Assembly: GCA_013002375.1 (NCBI GenBank) | Contig: JABDJW010000215.1 | Span: forward strand, 1 to 16,032 | Source of the DNA: Acidimicrobiales bacterium | Lineage (GTDB): Bacteria > Actinomycetota > Acidimicrobiia > Acidimicrobiales > SHLQ01 | Length of the DNA stretch: 16,032 nt | Direction: 5' to 3' | In this document: positions 1-9,176 of the stretch, piece after piece | Position numbering within the stretch: the stretch's first letter is position 1 | Layout of the letters: every line of letters begins with the position of its first letter | Notes under the pieces: model-generated | Database searches by the model: none | The model's input: the letters and a program-made list of their open reading frames with translations, nothing else | Told to the model about the DNA's origin: nothing | Position numbers and translations under genes: made by a program

Positions 1-905
1 CCGGAGCGTTGGCTGACCTGTTGTGACTGGCGGGCCAGCTGGCTGATCTGGGCAACGACCTCGAGCATGACCTCGGGCACCTTGACCTCCAGCCCTTCGA
101 TACCCTCGATCACGGCTTCTTGCTCGACGATCGTCATCTCGGTGTCGACATCGAGCGGATAGTGGGTGCGGATCTGTGAGCCGAAGCGGTCCTTCAGCGG
201 GGTGATGATGCGGCCGCGGTTGGTGTAGTCCTCCGGGTTGGCCGAGGCGAACAGCATGACGTCGAGCGGCAAGCGCACCTTGTAGCCGCGGATCTGGACA
301 TCGCGTTCTTCCAGCACGTTGAGCAGACCGACCTGAATGCGTTCGGCCAGATCGGGGAGTTCGTTGATGGCAAAGATGCCGCGGTTGGTGCGCGGCACCA
401 GGCCGTAGTGCAGGGTGAGCTCGTCCGACAGGTAGCGACCCTCGGCCACTTTGATCGGGTCGACCTCGCCGATCAGGTCGGCGATCGAGGTGTCCGGCGT
501 GGCCAGCTTCTCGCCGTACCGTTGATCGCGGTGCACCCAGGCCAGCGGCGTGTCGTCGCCATGCTCCTCGACCAGATCGCGAGCATGCCGGGAGATCGGG
601 TTGTACGGATCGTCGTTGATCTCGCTGCCGGCGATGATCGGCATCCATTCGTCGAGCAGTTCGGTGAGGCCGCGGATCATCCGGGTCTTGGCCTGACCCC
701 GTTCGCCGAGGAAGACGACGTCGTGGCCCGCCAAAAGCGCGTTCTCGAGTTGCGGGAAGACCGTGTTCTCATAACCGAGCACCGTGTCGAACATCGGCCG
801 CCCTTCCCGAATGCGTGTGATGGCATTACGACGAAGTTCGGTCTTGACCGGCACGGACGTCCATCCGGTCGCACGGAGTTCACCAAGGGTCGTGGGCTGC
901 GTCAT
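1..905 (-). CDS. MoxR/ChlI-like AAA+ ATPase (3' end outside window)
   Basis: I translated this by hand because the frame stays open to the window edge; about 301 codons are present and the C-terminus is missing. A Walker A motif GERGQAKT is at residues 67-74. The Walker B strand reads IFAINELPDL (about 177-186), with Asn-Glu in place of the usual Asp-Glu. A sensor-1-like FASANPEDY is at about 219-227, and LKDRF around 237-241 is a candidate arginine finger. This order is that of the magnesium-chelatase subunit I / MoxR group of AAA+ ATPases. Members often act as chaperone-like remodelling ATPases beside a von Willebrand factor A protein, which would lie downstream, off the left edge; that partner is an inference. 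The ATG at 905 is chosen because a TACTGT box ends 6 nt upstream and no Shine-Dalgarno is visible. The gene diverges from the sulfotransferase-like gene. Substrate unknown. Confidence 0.85.
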   Translation of the reverse strand, partial: MTQPTTLGELRATGWTSVPVKTELRRNAITRIREGRPMFDTVLGYENTVFPQLENALLAGHDVVFLGERGQAKTRMIRGLTELLDEWMPIIAGSEINDDPYNPISRHARDLVEEHGDDTPLAWVHRDQRYGEKLATPDTSIADLIGEVDPIKVAEGRYLSDELTLHYGLVPRTNRGIFAINELPDLAERIQVGLLNVLEERDVQIRGYKVRLPLDVMLFASANPEDYTNRGRIITPLKDRFGSQIRTHYPLDVDTEMTIVEQEAVIEGIEGLEVKVPEVMLEVVAQISQLARQSQQVSQRS

Positions 906-911
906 GTCCGC

Positions 912-917
912 ACAGTA
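912..917 (-). promoter_or_regulatory. Putative leaderless -10 box (TACTGT) of the AAA ATPase
   Basis: On the minus strand TACTGT is followed by 6 nt and then the ATG at 905. TANNNT with 6-7 nt to the first base of the start codon is the usual arrangement for leaderless actinobacterial transcripts. No -35 element is evident. Confidence 0.5.
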
Positions 918-969
918 GGCGCAAACCCTGGCGGTGAACCAAGCAACCCGCCCCTTTTGGGCTCGAGGG

Positions 970-975
970 TAGGCT
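970..975 (+). promoter_or_regulatory. Putative -10 box (TAGGCT) of the sulfotransferase-like gene
   Basis: TAGGCT lies 9 nt before the ATG at 985, allowing a leaderless or nearly leaderless transcript. A weak GGAG at 977-980 is too close to the ATG (4 nt) to be a good ribosome binding site. Confidence 0.4.
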
Positions 976-984
976 CGGAGCACG

Positions 985-1941
985 ATGGAGCTTCTTCTTC
1001 ATCTGGGCATGCCCAAGACCGGCTCGAAGGCACTCCAGAGCACCCTCGATTCCAATCCTGAGCCGTTGGCCGATGCCGGGCTGCGGTTCGCCCAGGCCGG
1101 CCGCGGCCGCCTCTGGCACCAACCACTCTTTCGCGCCGGCGACTCGCTTGCCGCCTGTGCGGAAGAGATCCGGGCCGAGTTGCAGCTGGCGCCGCGCCTT
1201 TTGTTCTCCTATGAGGCCGGCTACCGCGCCGACCGCGAGACCATCGACCACCTCCGCCGGCTGGCCCCTCTGCGGGCCTTGTTGTTCGTGCGCGATCCGG
1301 TCGCTTGGGTCAATTCACACTTCAACCAGCTCGTGAAAGCCCACCGCACGACCTACGCGGACATCCTCGGTTTCGATGTCGGTTCTGCTCGGCTTCAGCA
1401 CCAGCTCGACGTCCGGCGTCACCTCGATCGGTGGTTCCGCGCGGTGCCGGACCTCTCCCTTCGCGTCGCCCCGTACACCCGGTCCACGTCGGTGACCGAT
1501 GTCGTGCTGGAGTGGGCCGGCGTCGACTCCCGGCAGCGCGCCTGCTTCACCCCACCGCCGAGTGGCGTCAACAGTGCCCTGGGGCTCGACGATCTCCGAC
1601 TCCTCATCGAGGTGAAGCGGCAGCTGGCCGACAGCGACGAAGCGACGCTGGTCGAGGTCATGAACTACATCCACGCCAGCCTCGAGGGCCGGCTGATCGA
1701 CACTCGCCGGTCCGAGGGCACCGCCATTCTGAGCGGGCCGGAGAAGGCCGCCGTCGCGGCCCGTTTCACCGCCGACTACCAAGCGCTTCTCACCGACTTC
1801 GGATCGCCCGACCCGGGATCCCTGGTCGACGATCGCAGGTACGCGGAAACACCGAGACGCCAACTCTTCTCCCCCGGGGACCAGGATCGCTCTCGCGCCG
1901 CCCAGCTCATCGAGCGGGCCCGCAGCGCCGCCGGCGCATAG
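985..1941 (+). CDS. Sulfotransferase-like P-loop protein
   Basis: The 318-residue protein begins with HLGMPKTGSKALQSTL (residues 6-21), which fits the 5'-phosphosulfate-binding loop of PAPS-dependent sulfotransferases (Lys11, Thr12, Ser14). A second motif, LFVRDPVAWVNSHFNQ (100-115), matches the 3'-phosphate-binding strand and helix, with Arg103 and Ser111 as expected ligands. These two motifs and the length fit the sulfotransferase family; the rest is divergent and the acceptor cannot be named. No signal peptide or membrane segment is seen, so it is probably cytoplasmic. The start is the first ATG after a TAGGCT box and sits just before the conserved first beta strand. The gene is divergent from the AAA ATPase and is followed 58 bp later by the GH2 gene on the same strand, so a functional link to carbohydrate sulfation is possible but unproven. 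Confidence 0.75.
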   Translation: MELLLHLGMPKTGSKALQSTLDSNPEPLADAGLRFAQAGRGRLWHQPLFRAGDSLAACAEEIRAELQLAPRLLFSYEAGYRADRETIDHLRRLAPLRALLFVRDPVAWVNSHFNQLVKAHRTTYADILGFDVGSARLQHQLDVRRHLDRWFRAVPDLSLRVAPYTRSTSVTDVVLEWAGVDSRQRACFTPPPSGVNSALGLDDLRLLIEVKRQLADSDEATLVEVMNYIHASLEGRLIDTRRSEGTAILSGPEKAAVAARFTADYQALLTDFGSPDPGSLVDDRRYAETPRRQLFSPGDQDRSRAAQLIERARSAAGA

Positions 1942-1985
1942 GCAACACACCCGAACTCGTGCCGGATCGAACCTGCGGGACCGAG

Positions 1986-1991
1986 TATCGT
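1986..1991 (+). promoter_or_regulatory. Putative -10 box (TATCGT) of the GH2 gene
   Basis: TATCGT is followed by 8 nt and then the GTG start at 2000. There is no Shine-Dalgarno in between, so a separate, leaderless transcript for the GH2 gene is likely despite the short gap after the sulfotransferase-like gene. Confidence 0.45.
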
Positions 1992-1999
1992 CCGAAGCC

Positions 2000-4102
2000 G
2001 TGGATCTCTCTGGCCTGTGGCAGGCCCATCCGGCCGACGAAGCGGTGGCGCGGGAGTTCGCCGGGCCGGATTTCGATGCCACCGGCTGGATCGACGCACC
2101 GGTTCCCGGCCATTGGGGCACCACCGACGGGTTGGGCCCGACGCTCACCGGTGCCTATTACCGACGCCCCCTCGACCACCCCATCACCGCGCCCGACAAG
2201 CGCGCCTGGTTGCGCTTCGACGGCATCTTCTACCAGTCCGATGTGTGGTTCGACGGCCAGTACCTGGGCGACACCGAGGGGTACTTCTTTCCTCATACGT
2301 TCGAGATCACCGACTTCACTCGCGACCGAACCGAACATCTCGTCGCGGTCGAAGTGAACTCGCCCCACGCGGGTGATGGCAAGCTTCACAACTTCACCGG
2401 CGCACTCCAGGACAGTGATCTCGTCGCCACCCACTGGAACGCCGGCGGCATCTGGCGGCCGGTGCACCTGATCGAGACCGGTCCGGTCGTGATCCGCTTC
2501 TTCAAAGCGGTGTGCATCGATGCCACCGGTGAACGGGCGCGCGTCGGGCTTCGGGCGGTGCTGCACACCCACAAGACCACCGAGGTCACGTTGCGCACCA
2601 CGTTCGGCACCGTCGATCACGAGCTGGTGCAACCGCTGGCCGCCGGCGAGAACCGGGTGGAATGGACAATCGACATCGACCGGCCGGGCCGGTGGTGGCC
2701 GGCCTCGATGGGCGATCAACAGCTTTACGACCTGGATGTCGAGGTCCAGCTCGAAGATGGCACGGTCAGCGATCACCGGCACCGCCGCATGGGCGTGCGT
2801 TCCGTGTCGATGCGCAACTGGGTGTTCTCGATCAACGGCGAGCGCATGTTCACCAAAGGAGCCAATCTCGCCCCGGTGCGCCAGGCCCTCGCCGATGCCA
2901 CCACCGATGAGATCGTGGGCGATCTTCAGGCCGCCGCTGAAGCCGGCCTCGACATGCTGCGGGTCCACACCCACATCAGCCGACCCGAGTTGTACGACGC
3001 GGCCGACAAGCTCGGGGTGATGCTGTGGCAGGACATGCCGCTCCATGGCGCCTACGCCCGCTCGGTTCGGAAACAGGCTCGACGCCAGGCCCGCGAGCTG
3101 GTCGACCTTCTGGGCCATCATCCATCGATCGTCGTGTGGTGCGGCCACCACGAACCGCTCCCCCTACCGACCGACCGTCCGTCACCGCCGCTGCTCGCCC
3201 AGCAGGCGCCGTCGTGGAACCGTAGTGTGCTCGATCGCACGATCAAGGGCGTCTTGAACGAAGTCGACGGCAGCCGACCGGTCGTGCCCCACTCGAGTGT
3301 CGCGCCGCACGTTCCGCAGCTCGACGGCACCGACAGCCAGCTGTGGTTCGGGTGGCGCTCCCGCCGAGCATCCGATCTGGCCGAGTATGCGGCCCAGCTC
3401 CCCCGACTGGCCCGATTCGTCTCGGCGTTCGGCGCCCAGGCGGTGCCCGATGACGCCGAGTTCTGCGACGAGGAGCGTTGGCCCGATCTCGACTGGCACC
3501 GCCTGGCTCGACGCTACGGCTACGACCGGATCGCGATGGAGCAACGGGTGCCGCCCGCGCACTACAGCTCGTTCGCGGACTGGACCGCGGCAACCCAGCG
3601 CCACCAGGCCCACGTGGTGAAGACCACGGTCGAGCTCCTGCGCCGGCTCAAGTACAACCCCACCGGCGGGTTCTTCCAGTACACACTCGCCGATGCCTAC
3701 CCGAGCATCGGCTTCAGTCTGCTCGATCATCAGCGACGCCCCAAGCCGGCCTTCCGAGCGCTGGTCGACGCCTGCCGTCCGGTGATCGTCGTGGCCGATC
3801 CCTTGCCTCACCTCATGGTGGTCGGCGCACCGCTGGCCATCGACATCCACGTGGTGAGCGAAAAACGTTCACCCCTGCGCGAGGCGCGGGTGAAGGCGGT
3901 GCTCGACCTCTACGGCCATCGGCGCACCTGGGAGTGGGAGGGCGACATCCCGGCCGACGGCGTCGCCCGAATCGGCCAGGTCACGTGGCCGGCCATGCAC
4001 CATGAGACCGAGATCGAGCTCGATCTCGAACTGACGGGCGCCGCCACCGCCACCAACCGCTATTCCCAGTTTCTGAAGGTCATCTCCCCCGAGGGACTCT
4101 GA
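2000..4102 (+). CDS. Glycoside hydrolase family 2 beta-mannosidase-like protein lacking the nucleophile Glu
   Basis: The 700-residue protein follows the GH2 layout: an N-terminal jelly-roll sugar-binding domain (about 1-165, with PVPGHWG and WLRFDGIFYQSDVWFDG), an immunoglobulin-like domain (about 165-270), a TIM barrel (about 270-600, with NWVFSINGERMFTKGAN and LRVHTHI) and a C-terminal beta domain. The general acid/base is visible as Glu385 in VVWCGHHEP, equivalent to WxGNNE of beta-mannosidases. About 90 residues later, where the family has a nucleophile in a SEFG motif, this protein has FVSAFGAQ, so Ala476 replaces Glu. The spacing matches that of characterised GH2 beta-mannosidases. The protein may therefore be a carbohydrate-binding pseudoenzyme or work differently. 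No signal peptide is seen. The GTG start at 2000 follows a TATCGT box and leads directly into MDLSGLWQ, a typical GH2 beginning. Confidence 0.85.
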   Translation: MDLSGLWQAHPADEAVAREFAGPDFDATGWIDAPVPGHWGTTDGLGPTLTGAYYRRPLDHPITAPDKRAWLRFDGIFYQSDVWFDGQYLGDTEGYFFPHTFEITDFTRDRTEHLVAVEVNSPHAGDGKLHNFTGALQDSDLVATHWNAGGIWRPVHLIETGPVVIRFFKAVCIDATGERARVGLRAVLHTHKTTEVTLRTTFGTVDHELVQPLAAGENRVEWTIDIDRPGRWWPASMGDQQLYDLDVEVQLEDGTVSDHRHRRMGVRSVSMRNWVFSINGERMFTKGANLAPVRQALADATTDEIVGDLQAAAEAGLDMLRVHTHISRPELYDAADKLGVMLWQDMPLHGAYARSVRKQARRQARELVDLLGHHPSIVVWCGHHEPLPLPTDRPSPPLLAQQAPSWNRSVLDRTIKGVLNEVDGSRPVVPHSSVAPHVPQLDGTDSQLWFGWRSRRASDLAEYAAQLPRLARFVSAFGAQAVPDDAEFCDEERWPDLDWHRLARRYGYDRIAMEQRVPPAHYSSFADWTAATQRHQAHVVKTTVELLRRLKYNPTGGFFQYTLADAYPSIGFSLLDHQRRPKPAFRALVDACRPVIVVADPLPHLMVVGAPLAIDIHVVSEKRSPLREARVKAVLDLYGHRRTWEWEGDIPADGVARIGQVTWPAMHHETEIELDLELTGAATATNRYSQFLKVISPEGL

Positions 4103-4122
4103 GCCCTCCGTTTGGCTCGGGT

Positions 4123-4173
4123 CGTTCTGGTCCGCACGGGTGGCGTCAGAACCCACGCCTGCGGACCAGAACG
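4123..4173. terminator. Long hairpin between GH2 and sdh operon
   Basis: A perfect 14-bp inverted repeat pairs 4123-4136 with 4160-4173. Inside it GGCGT (4142-4146) pairs with ACGCC (4155-4159), leaving a 5-nt bulge at 4137-4141. The structure starts 20 bp after the GH2 stop codon and could end that transcript. There is no U-run after it on either strand, so it is not a canonical intrinsic terminator and could instead be a processing or protein-binding structure. Confidence 0.55.
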
Positions 4174-4286
4174 GGAGGCTCCCCGAACGCCGAGAACCGC
4201 ACGGTTAGCCTCCGTTTCAGCCAGGGGGATACCGTTCTCCTAAGTAGCCGCCACGCGTGGGCATTCTCGTAAGGACATCGCCGTAC
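4174..4286 (+). promoter_or_regulatory. Upstream region of the sdhCAB operon: palindrome, candidate -10, ribosome binding site
   Basis: Three things can be seen. AACCG-CA-CGGTT is a 12-bp palindrome at 4195-4206 that could be an operator. A TACCGT box at 4230-4235 could serve as a -10 and would give a leader of about 40 nt. AAGGA at 4271-4275 lies 11 nt before the ATG at 4287 and supports that start over the GTG at 4257. GGAGGCT (4174-4180) can also pair with AGCCTCC (4207-4213). No convincing -35 is seen. Unlike most genes here, the sdh operon appears to have a leader with a Shine-Dalgarno. Confidence 0.45.
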
Positions 4287-5134
4287 ATGGCCCAGACAAT
4301 TCGCCAAGCCTCGGGCGGGCCCGAGGGGCCCATCCGGGAGCGCAAGAAGCCGCTTCCCTACCCGCTCAGCCTCTACCAGACTGCGGTGGGCAAGAAGTAC
4401 GTGATGGCCCTCACCGGCGTGGGCCTGCTCGGCTTCGTGGTCGTCCACATGATCGGCAACCTGCACGTGTACGAGGGGCCGGCCAAGATGGCCGAATACG
4501 CCGAAACGCTCCGCACCCTCGGGGGCGGCCTTGTGCCGCGCGAAACCGTGTTGTGGATACTCCGGGCCGGCCTGATCGCCATGTTCGGCCTGCACATCCA
4601 CTCGGCCTACACGCTCAAGGAAATGAGCCGCCTCTCCAGCCCCAGCGCCGGCTTCGTGGCCGGCAACAAGAAGTACGCCGGTGGCCAGGAGTTCATCGCG
4701 GCCAACTTCGCCAGCCGCACCATGCGCTGGACCGGCCCGATCATCGCCCTCTACCTGGTCTTCCACCTGGCCGACCTCACGTGGGGTTGGGTCAACCCCG
4801 ACTTCCACCACGGTGACCCGCACAACAACGTGATCGAGAGCCTGTCGAACCCCGGGATCGCGGCGATCTACGTCGTGGCCAACGTGGCGCTGGCCATCCA
4901 CATCTACCACGGGGCCTGGAGCATGTTTCAGAGCCTCGGCATCAACAACCCCAAGATCAACCAAGGCCGCCGGCACCTGGCCATGGGGCTGGCCGGCCTG
5001 ATCCTGGTCGGCAACCTCAGCTTCCCGCTGCTCACCGCGACCGGCGTCATCAACGACGACGACCGCGAATGCCCGCCGGGTGATCTGGTCTGCCTCGAAG
5101 AAGAACTGCTCGAAAAGGAAGGCGGTCACTCGGA

Positions 5135-5138
<4 letters not shown>
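4287..5138 (+). CDS. sdhC: Succinate dehydrogenase cytochrome b558 subunit (type B, fused membrane anchor)
   Basis: The 283-residue integral membrane protein has five hydrophobic segments (about 38-60, 86-106, 148-168, 191-213 and 230-251). Histidines suited to two b hemes lie in four of them: His54 or His60, His103 or His105, His160, and His205 or His208. This matches the single-polypeptide anchor of Bacillus-type succinate:quinone oxidoreductase (TIGR02046 family), in which one subunit replaces separate SdhC and SdhD. It anchors SdhA and SdhB to the membrane and passes electrons to the quinone, probably menaquinone. The ATG at 4287 is preferred over the GTG at 4257 because AAGGA lies 11 nt upstream. 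The stop codon overlaps the sdhA start as ATGA, implying translational coupling. The acidic, Cys-containing C-terminal tail (256-283) is not membrane-embedded. Confidence 0.93.
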
Positions 5139-7057
<1,919 letters not shown>

Positions 7058-7075
7058 CGAGAGATCGAACCAACC

Positions 7076-7849
7076 ATGAGCAACACCCTGAACCTCACGC
7101 TGAAGGTCTGGCGCCAAGACGGCCCGAACGGTGCCGGCCGCTTCGAGAGCTATGAGGCCAACGGCATCGCCGACGACGCCTCATTCCTCGAGATGCTCGA
7201 CGTCGTCAACGAACGTCTGATCGAAGACGGCCAGGAACCGATCACGTTCGAGTCCGATTGCCGGGAAGGTATCTGCGGCACGTGCGGCATCATGATCAAC
7301 GGCAAGGCCCACGGCCCGCAGAAGGGCACCGCAACCTGCCAGCTGCACATGCGCAAGTTCAGCGATGGCGACAACATCACCATCGAGCCCTGGCGAGCGG
7401 AATCGTTCCCGATCCTGAAGGATCTCGCCGTCGATCGCAGCGCCCTCGATCACATCATCGAGGCCGGCGGCTACATCACCGTCAACACCGGCGGAGCGCC
7501 TGACGCCAACCTCATCCCGGTGCCCAAGGAAGCGGCCGACATGGCGTTCGACGCCGCGGCCTGCATCGGCTGCGGCGCATGCGTTGCAGCCTGCCCGAAC
7601 TCCGCGGCCCAGCTGTTCACCAGCGCCAAGTTGCAGCACATGAACCTGCTGCCGCAAGGCCAACCCGAGCGTTGGGACCGAGCCGAGAACATGGTCGAGA
7701 CCATGGAGATGTTCTTCGGATCATGCACCAATCACGGCGAGTGTCACGAAGCGTGCCCGAAGGAAATCAGCCTCGACTTCATCGCGTTCCTCAACCGCGA
7801 CTACGTCAAGGCCAAGATCAAGAACCGCAAGCTCCTCGGGCAGAACTGA
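7076..7849 (+). CDS. sdhB: Succinate dehydrogenase iron-sulfur subunit
   Basis: The 257-residue protein has ligands for all three clusters. A plant-type ferredoxin domain has Cys62, Cys67, Cys70 and Cys88 for [2Fe-2S]; the gap before Cys88 is longer than in E. coli, as in Bacillus-type enzymes. The C-terminal dicluster domain has CIGCGACVAACP (Cys163, 166, 169, 173) and CTNHGECHEACP (Cys217, 223, 227) for [4Fe-4S] and [3Fe-4S]. It relays electrons from FAD to the membrane quinone site. It is the last gene of the sdhC-sdhA-sdhB operon, 18 nt after sdhA, and converges on the SMP-30-like gene across a repeat-containing gap. Confidence 0.95.
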   Translation: MSNTLNLTLKVWRQDGPNGAGRFESYEANGIADDASFLEMLDVVNERLIEDGQEPITFESDCREGICGTCGIMINGKAHGPQKGTATCQLHMRKFSDGDNITIEPWRAESFPILKDLAVDRSALDHIIEAGGYITVNTGGAPDANLIPVPKEAADMAFDAAACIGCGACVAACPNSAAQLFTSAKLQHMNLLPQGQPERWDRAENMVETMEMFFGSCTNHGECHEACPKEISLDFIAFLNRDYVKAKIKNRKLLGQN

Positions 7850-7858
7850 CGACGCACT

Positions 7859-7871
7859 CGACGATTCGTCG
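7859..7871. terminator. Small palindrome just after sdhB
   Basis: CGACGA-T-TCGTCG forms a 6-bp hairpin with a one-base centre 10 bp after the sdhB stop. It lacks a U-run, so a role in ending the operon is only possible. Confidence 0.25.
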
Positions 7872-7897
7872 CTAGCGCTCCTCGGTCGCCGATGCTG

Positions 7898-8018
7898 CAC
7901 GCCAAGGCGCCGAGCCGGGCTCCGCTCCCGCTCCGCCCTCCCTACCGGCGGCCTCGACCCGCGCTGCTAGCACGCCAAGGCGCCGAGCCGGGCTCCGCTC
8001 CCGCTCCGCCCTTCCTAC
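7898..8018. repeat. Two copies of a 41-48 bp GC-rich direct repeat
   Basis: Positions 7898-7938 and 7971-8011 are identical over 41 bp, and the match extends to 48 bp (7898-7945 and 7971-8018) with one mismatch; the period is 73 bp. Each copy contains GAGCC-G-GGCTC, a small hairpin. The second copy runs over the last codons and the stop codon of the SMP-30-like gene (8015-8017). This looks like a dispersed intergenic repeat, possibly acting as a bidirectional transcription stop between the convergent genes, but only two copies can be seen here. Confidence 0.8.
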
Positions 8019-8857
8019 GGCAGGCCGGCGCCAGGGGTGTCGACTCGGGCGGTCCAGACTGCGCCGCCGCCGACACCCGCGACCTCGTCGGGATGCGAAC
8101 CCGGCGCGGTGAGGACATAGAGCGTCCGGCCGTCGTCGCCGCCGAGCGCGCAGGCGAAGGTGCTCTGGGGGGTCGGAGCTTCATGGGTGATCTCGCCGCC
8201 TTCGATCACCCGCACGACACGAGGCGTCATCGCGTCGCTGAACCAGATACCGCCTTCGGCATCGAGGGTGCAGCCATCGGGTGCCATGCCCGGCACGTCG
8301 GCGAAGGTGCGCATGTCGGACAACGAGCCATCGGCACCGATCGTGAACGCCTTGTAGCTGCCACCGAACGTCTCGCCGACGATGAGGGTCGAGCCGTCGG
8401 GCGTGATGACGGCGCCATTCGGGAACAGCAGCTCGCCGTCGACCGGTGCGACGTCACCCTCGGGGGTGACATGGATCAGGCGGGTCGAGGCCGGCTCGCC
8501 GCCACCTTCGAGATCGAAACCGAAGTTGCCCACGTAGGCGTGGCCGGTGGCGCTCACCACCATGTCGTTGCACTTGCCGGTCGCGAACGCAGAGAGGTCG
8601 GCGTAGTCGTGCAGCGTGCTCCCGTCCCAGCGCACCAGCTGCTGATCGAGCATCGACACGATCAACAGATCGCTGTTGGGCAACCAGCCCAGGCCCGACG
8701 GCTGCCGCTCCCCCATGTCGATGACCTTGGCCCGATTGCCATCGTCGTCGACCGTGTAGATGGCGTGTTGATAGAAGTCGCTGTACCAGAACAGCCCATC
8801 GTGCCAGCGAGGCCCCTCACCGAAATCGACGCCGTCTACAACCTTGGTGAACTCCAT
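8015..8857 (-). CDS. SMP-30/gluconolactonase/LRE family beta-propeller protein
   Basis: The 280-residue protein resembles the six-bladed SMP-30/gluconolaconase family. The divalent-metal ligands line up with those of human SMP-30: Glu14 in GEGPRW, Asn97 in KCNDM, Asn147 in FPNGA and Asp194 in APDGCTLD, with similar spacing. Family members hydrolyse sugar lactones or related esters; the substrate here is unknown. No signal peptide is present, so it should be cytosolic. The ATG at 8857 is chosen because a TAGCGT box ends 6 nt upstream and the family's conserved N-terminal EGPRW is correctly placed. The 3' end reaches into a direct repeat that supplies the stop codon. It stands alone on its strand, beyond a repeat element from the dehydrogenase gene. 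Confidence 0.85.
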   Translation of the reverse strand: MEFTKVVDGVDFGEGPRWHDGLFWYSDFYQHAIYTVDDDGNRAKVIDMGERQPSGLGWLPNSDLLIVSMLDQQLVRWDGSTLHDYADLSAFATGKCNDMVVSATGHAYVGNFGFDLEGGGEPASTRLIHVTPEGDVAPVDGELLFPNGAVITPDGSTLIVGETFGGSYKAFTIGADGSLSDMRTFADVPGMAPDGCTLDAEGGIWFSDAMTPRVVRVIEGGEITHEAPTPQSTFACALGGDDGRTLYVLTAPGSHPDEVAGVGGGAVWTARVDTPGAGLP

Positions 8858-8863
8858 GGGGTG

Positions 8864-8869
8864 ACGCTA
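8864..8869 (-). promoter_or_regulatory. Putative leaderless -10 box (TAGCGT) of the SMP-30-like gene
   Basis: Minus-strand TAGCGT, then 6 nt (CACCCC), then the ATG at 8857. There is no Shine-Dalgarno, so a leaderless transcript is expected. Confidence 0.5.
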
Positions 8870-8922
8870 GCGGTTGGCCGGCGTGACGGCGATTGGTAGC
8901 CGATCACGTGCCCCGCAGAAGT

Positions 8923-9152
8923 TGGGGTCAGGTCTACGTTGGACCCTGCGGCCGTGCGGGGTCAGGTCTCCGATAGACCTTGCGACAAACCGGTCGCGCA
9001 TTCGGCCGCGGAAACCCTCTCCTCCGGGAGGAGGATGCCACCCTTCGCAGGCGGGCTCGACGCGAACAGCGCGCAACATTCCTTTCAGGCCTGACCCTAA
9101 AGCCGCGCGGAGTCCAACGTAGACCTGACCCCAGACGTAGACCTGACCCCAG
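8923..9152. mobile_element. MITE-like element with inverted GGGGTCAGGTCTACG ends
   Basis: This fills most of the 319-bp gap 8858-9176, which has no credible gene. The left end (8924-8946) is the inverse of 9110-9132, matching at 22 of 23 positions. Further copies of the GGGGTCAGGTCT core lie at 8958-8969 (+), 9121-9132 (-) and 9139-9150 (-), with degenerate or short copies at 9089-9097 (-) and 9173-9179 (+). An 18-bp unit is duplicated in tandem at 9117-9134 and 9135-9152. The interior contains a perfect hairpin, CTCCTCC-G-GGAGGAG (9019-9033). No transposase gene is present. Similar GGGGTCA-type intergenic repeats are known beside IS200-like/REP-associated tyrosine transposases; that link is inferred. 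The last GGGGTCA supplies the stop codon of the neighbouring dehydrogenase gene. Confidence 0.6.
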
Positions 9153-9176
9153 AGACCCAGAGAATTCGCCCTGGGG

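Noticed and set aside
1907..3151. 414-codon minus-strand frame opposite the GH2 gene
   Set aside because: The plus strand encodes a full GH2 domain series; the antisense frame is a GC-driven shadow.
4257..4286. GTG 4257 as the sdhC start
   Set aside because: The ATG at 4287 has AAGGA 11 nt upstream; the extra ten residues would not match the family N-terminus and would include that ribosome binding site as coding.
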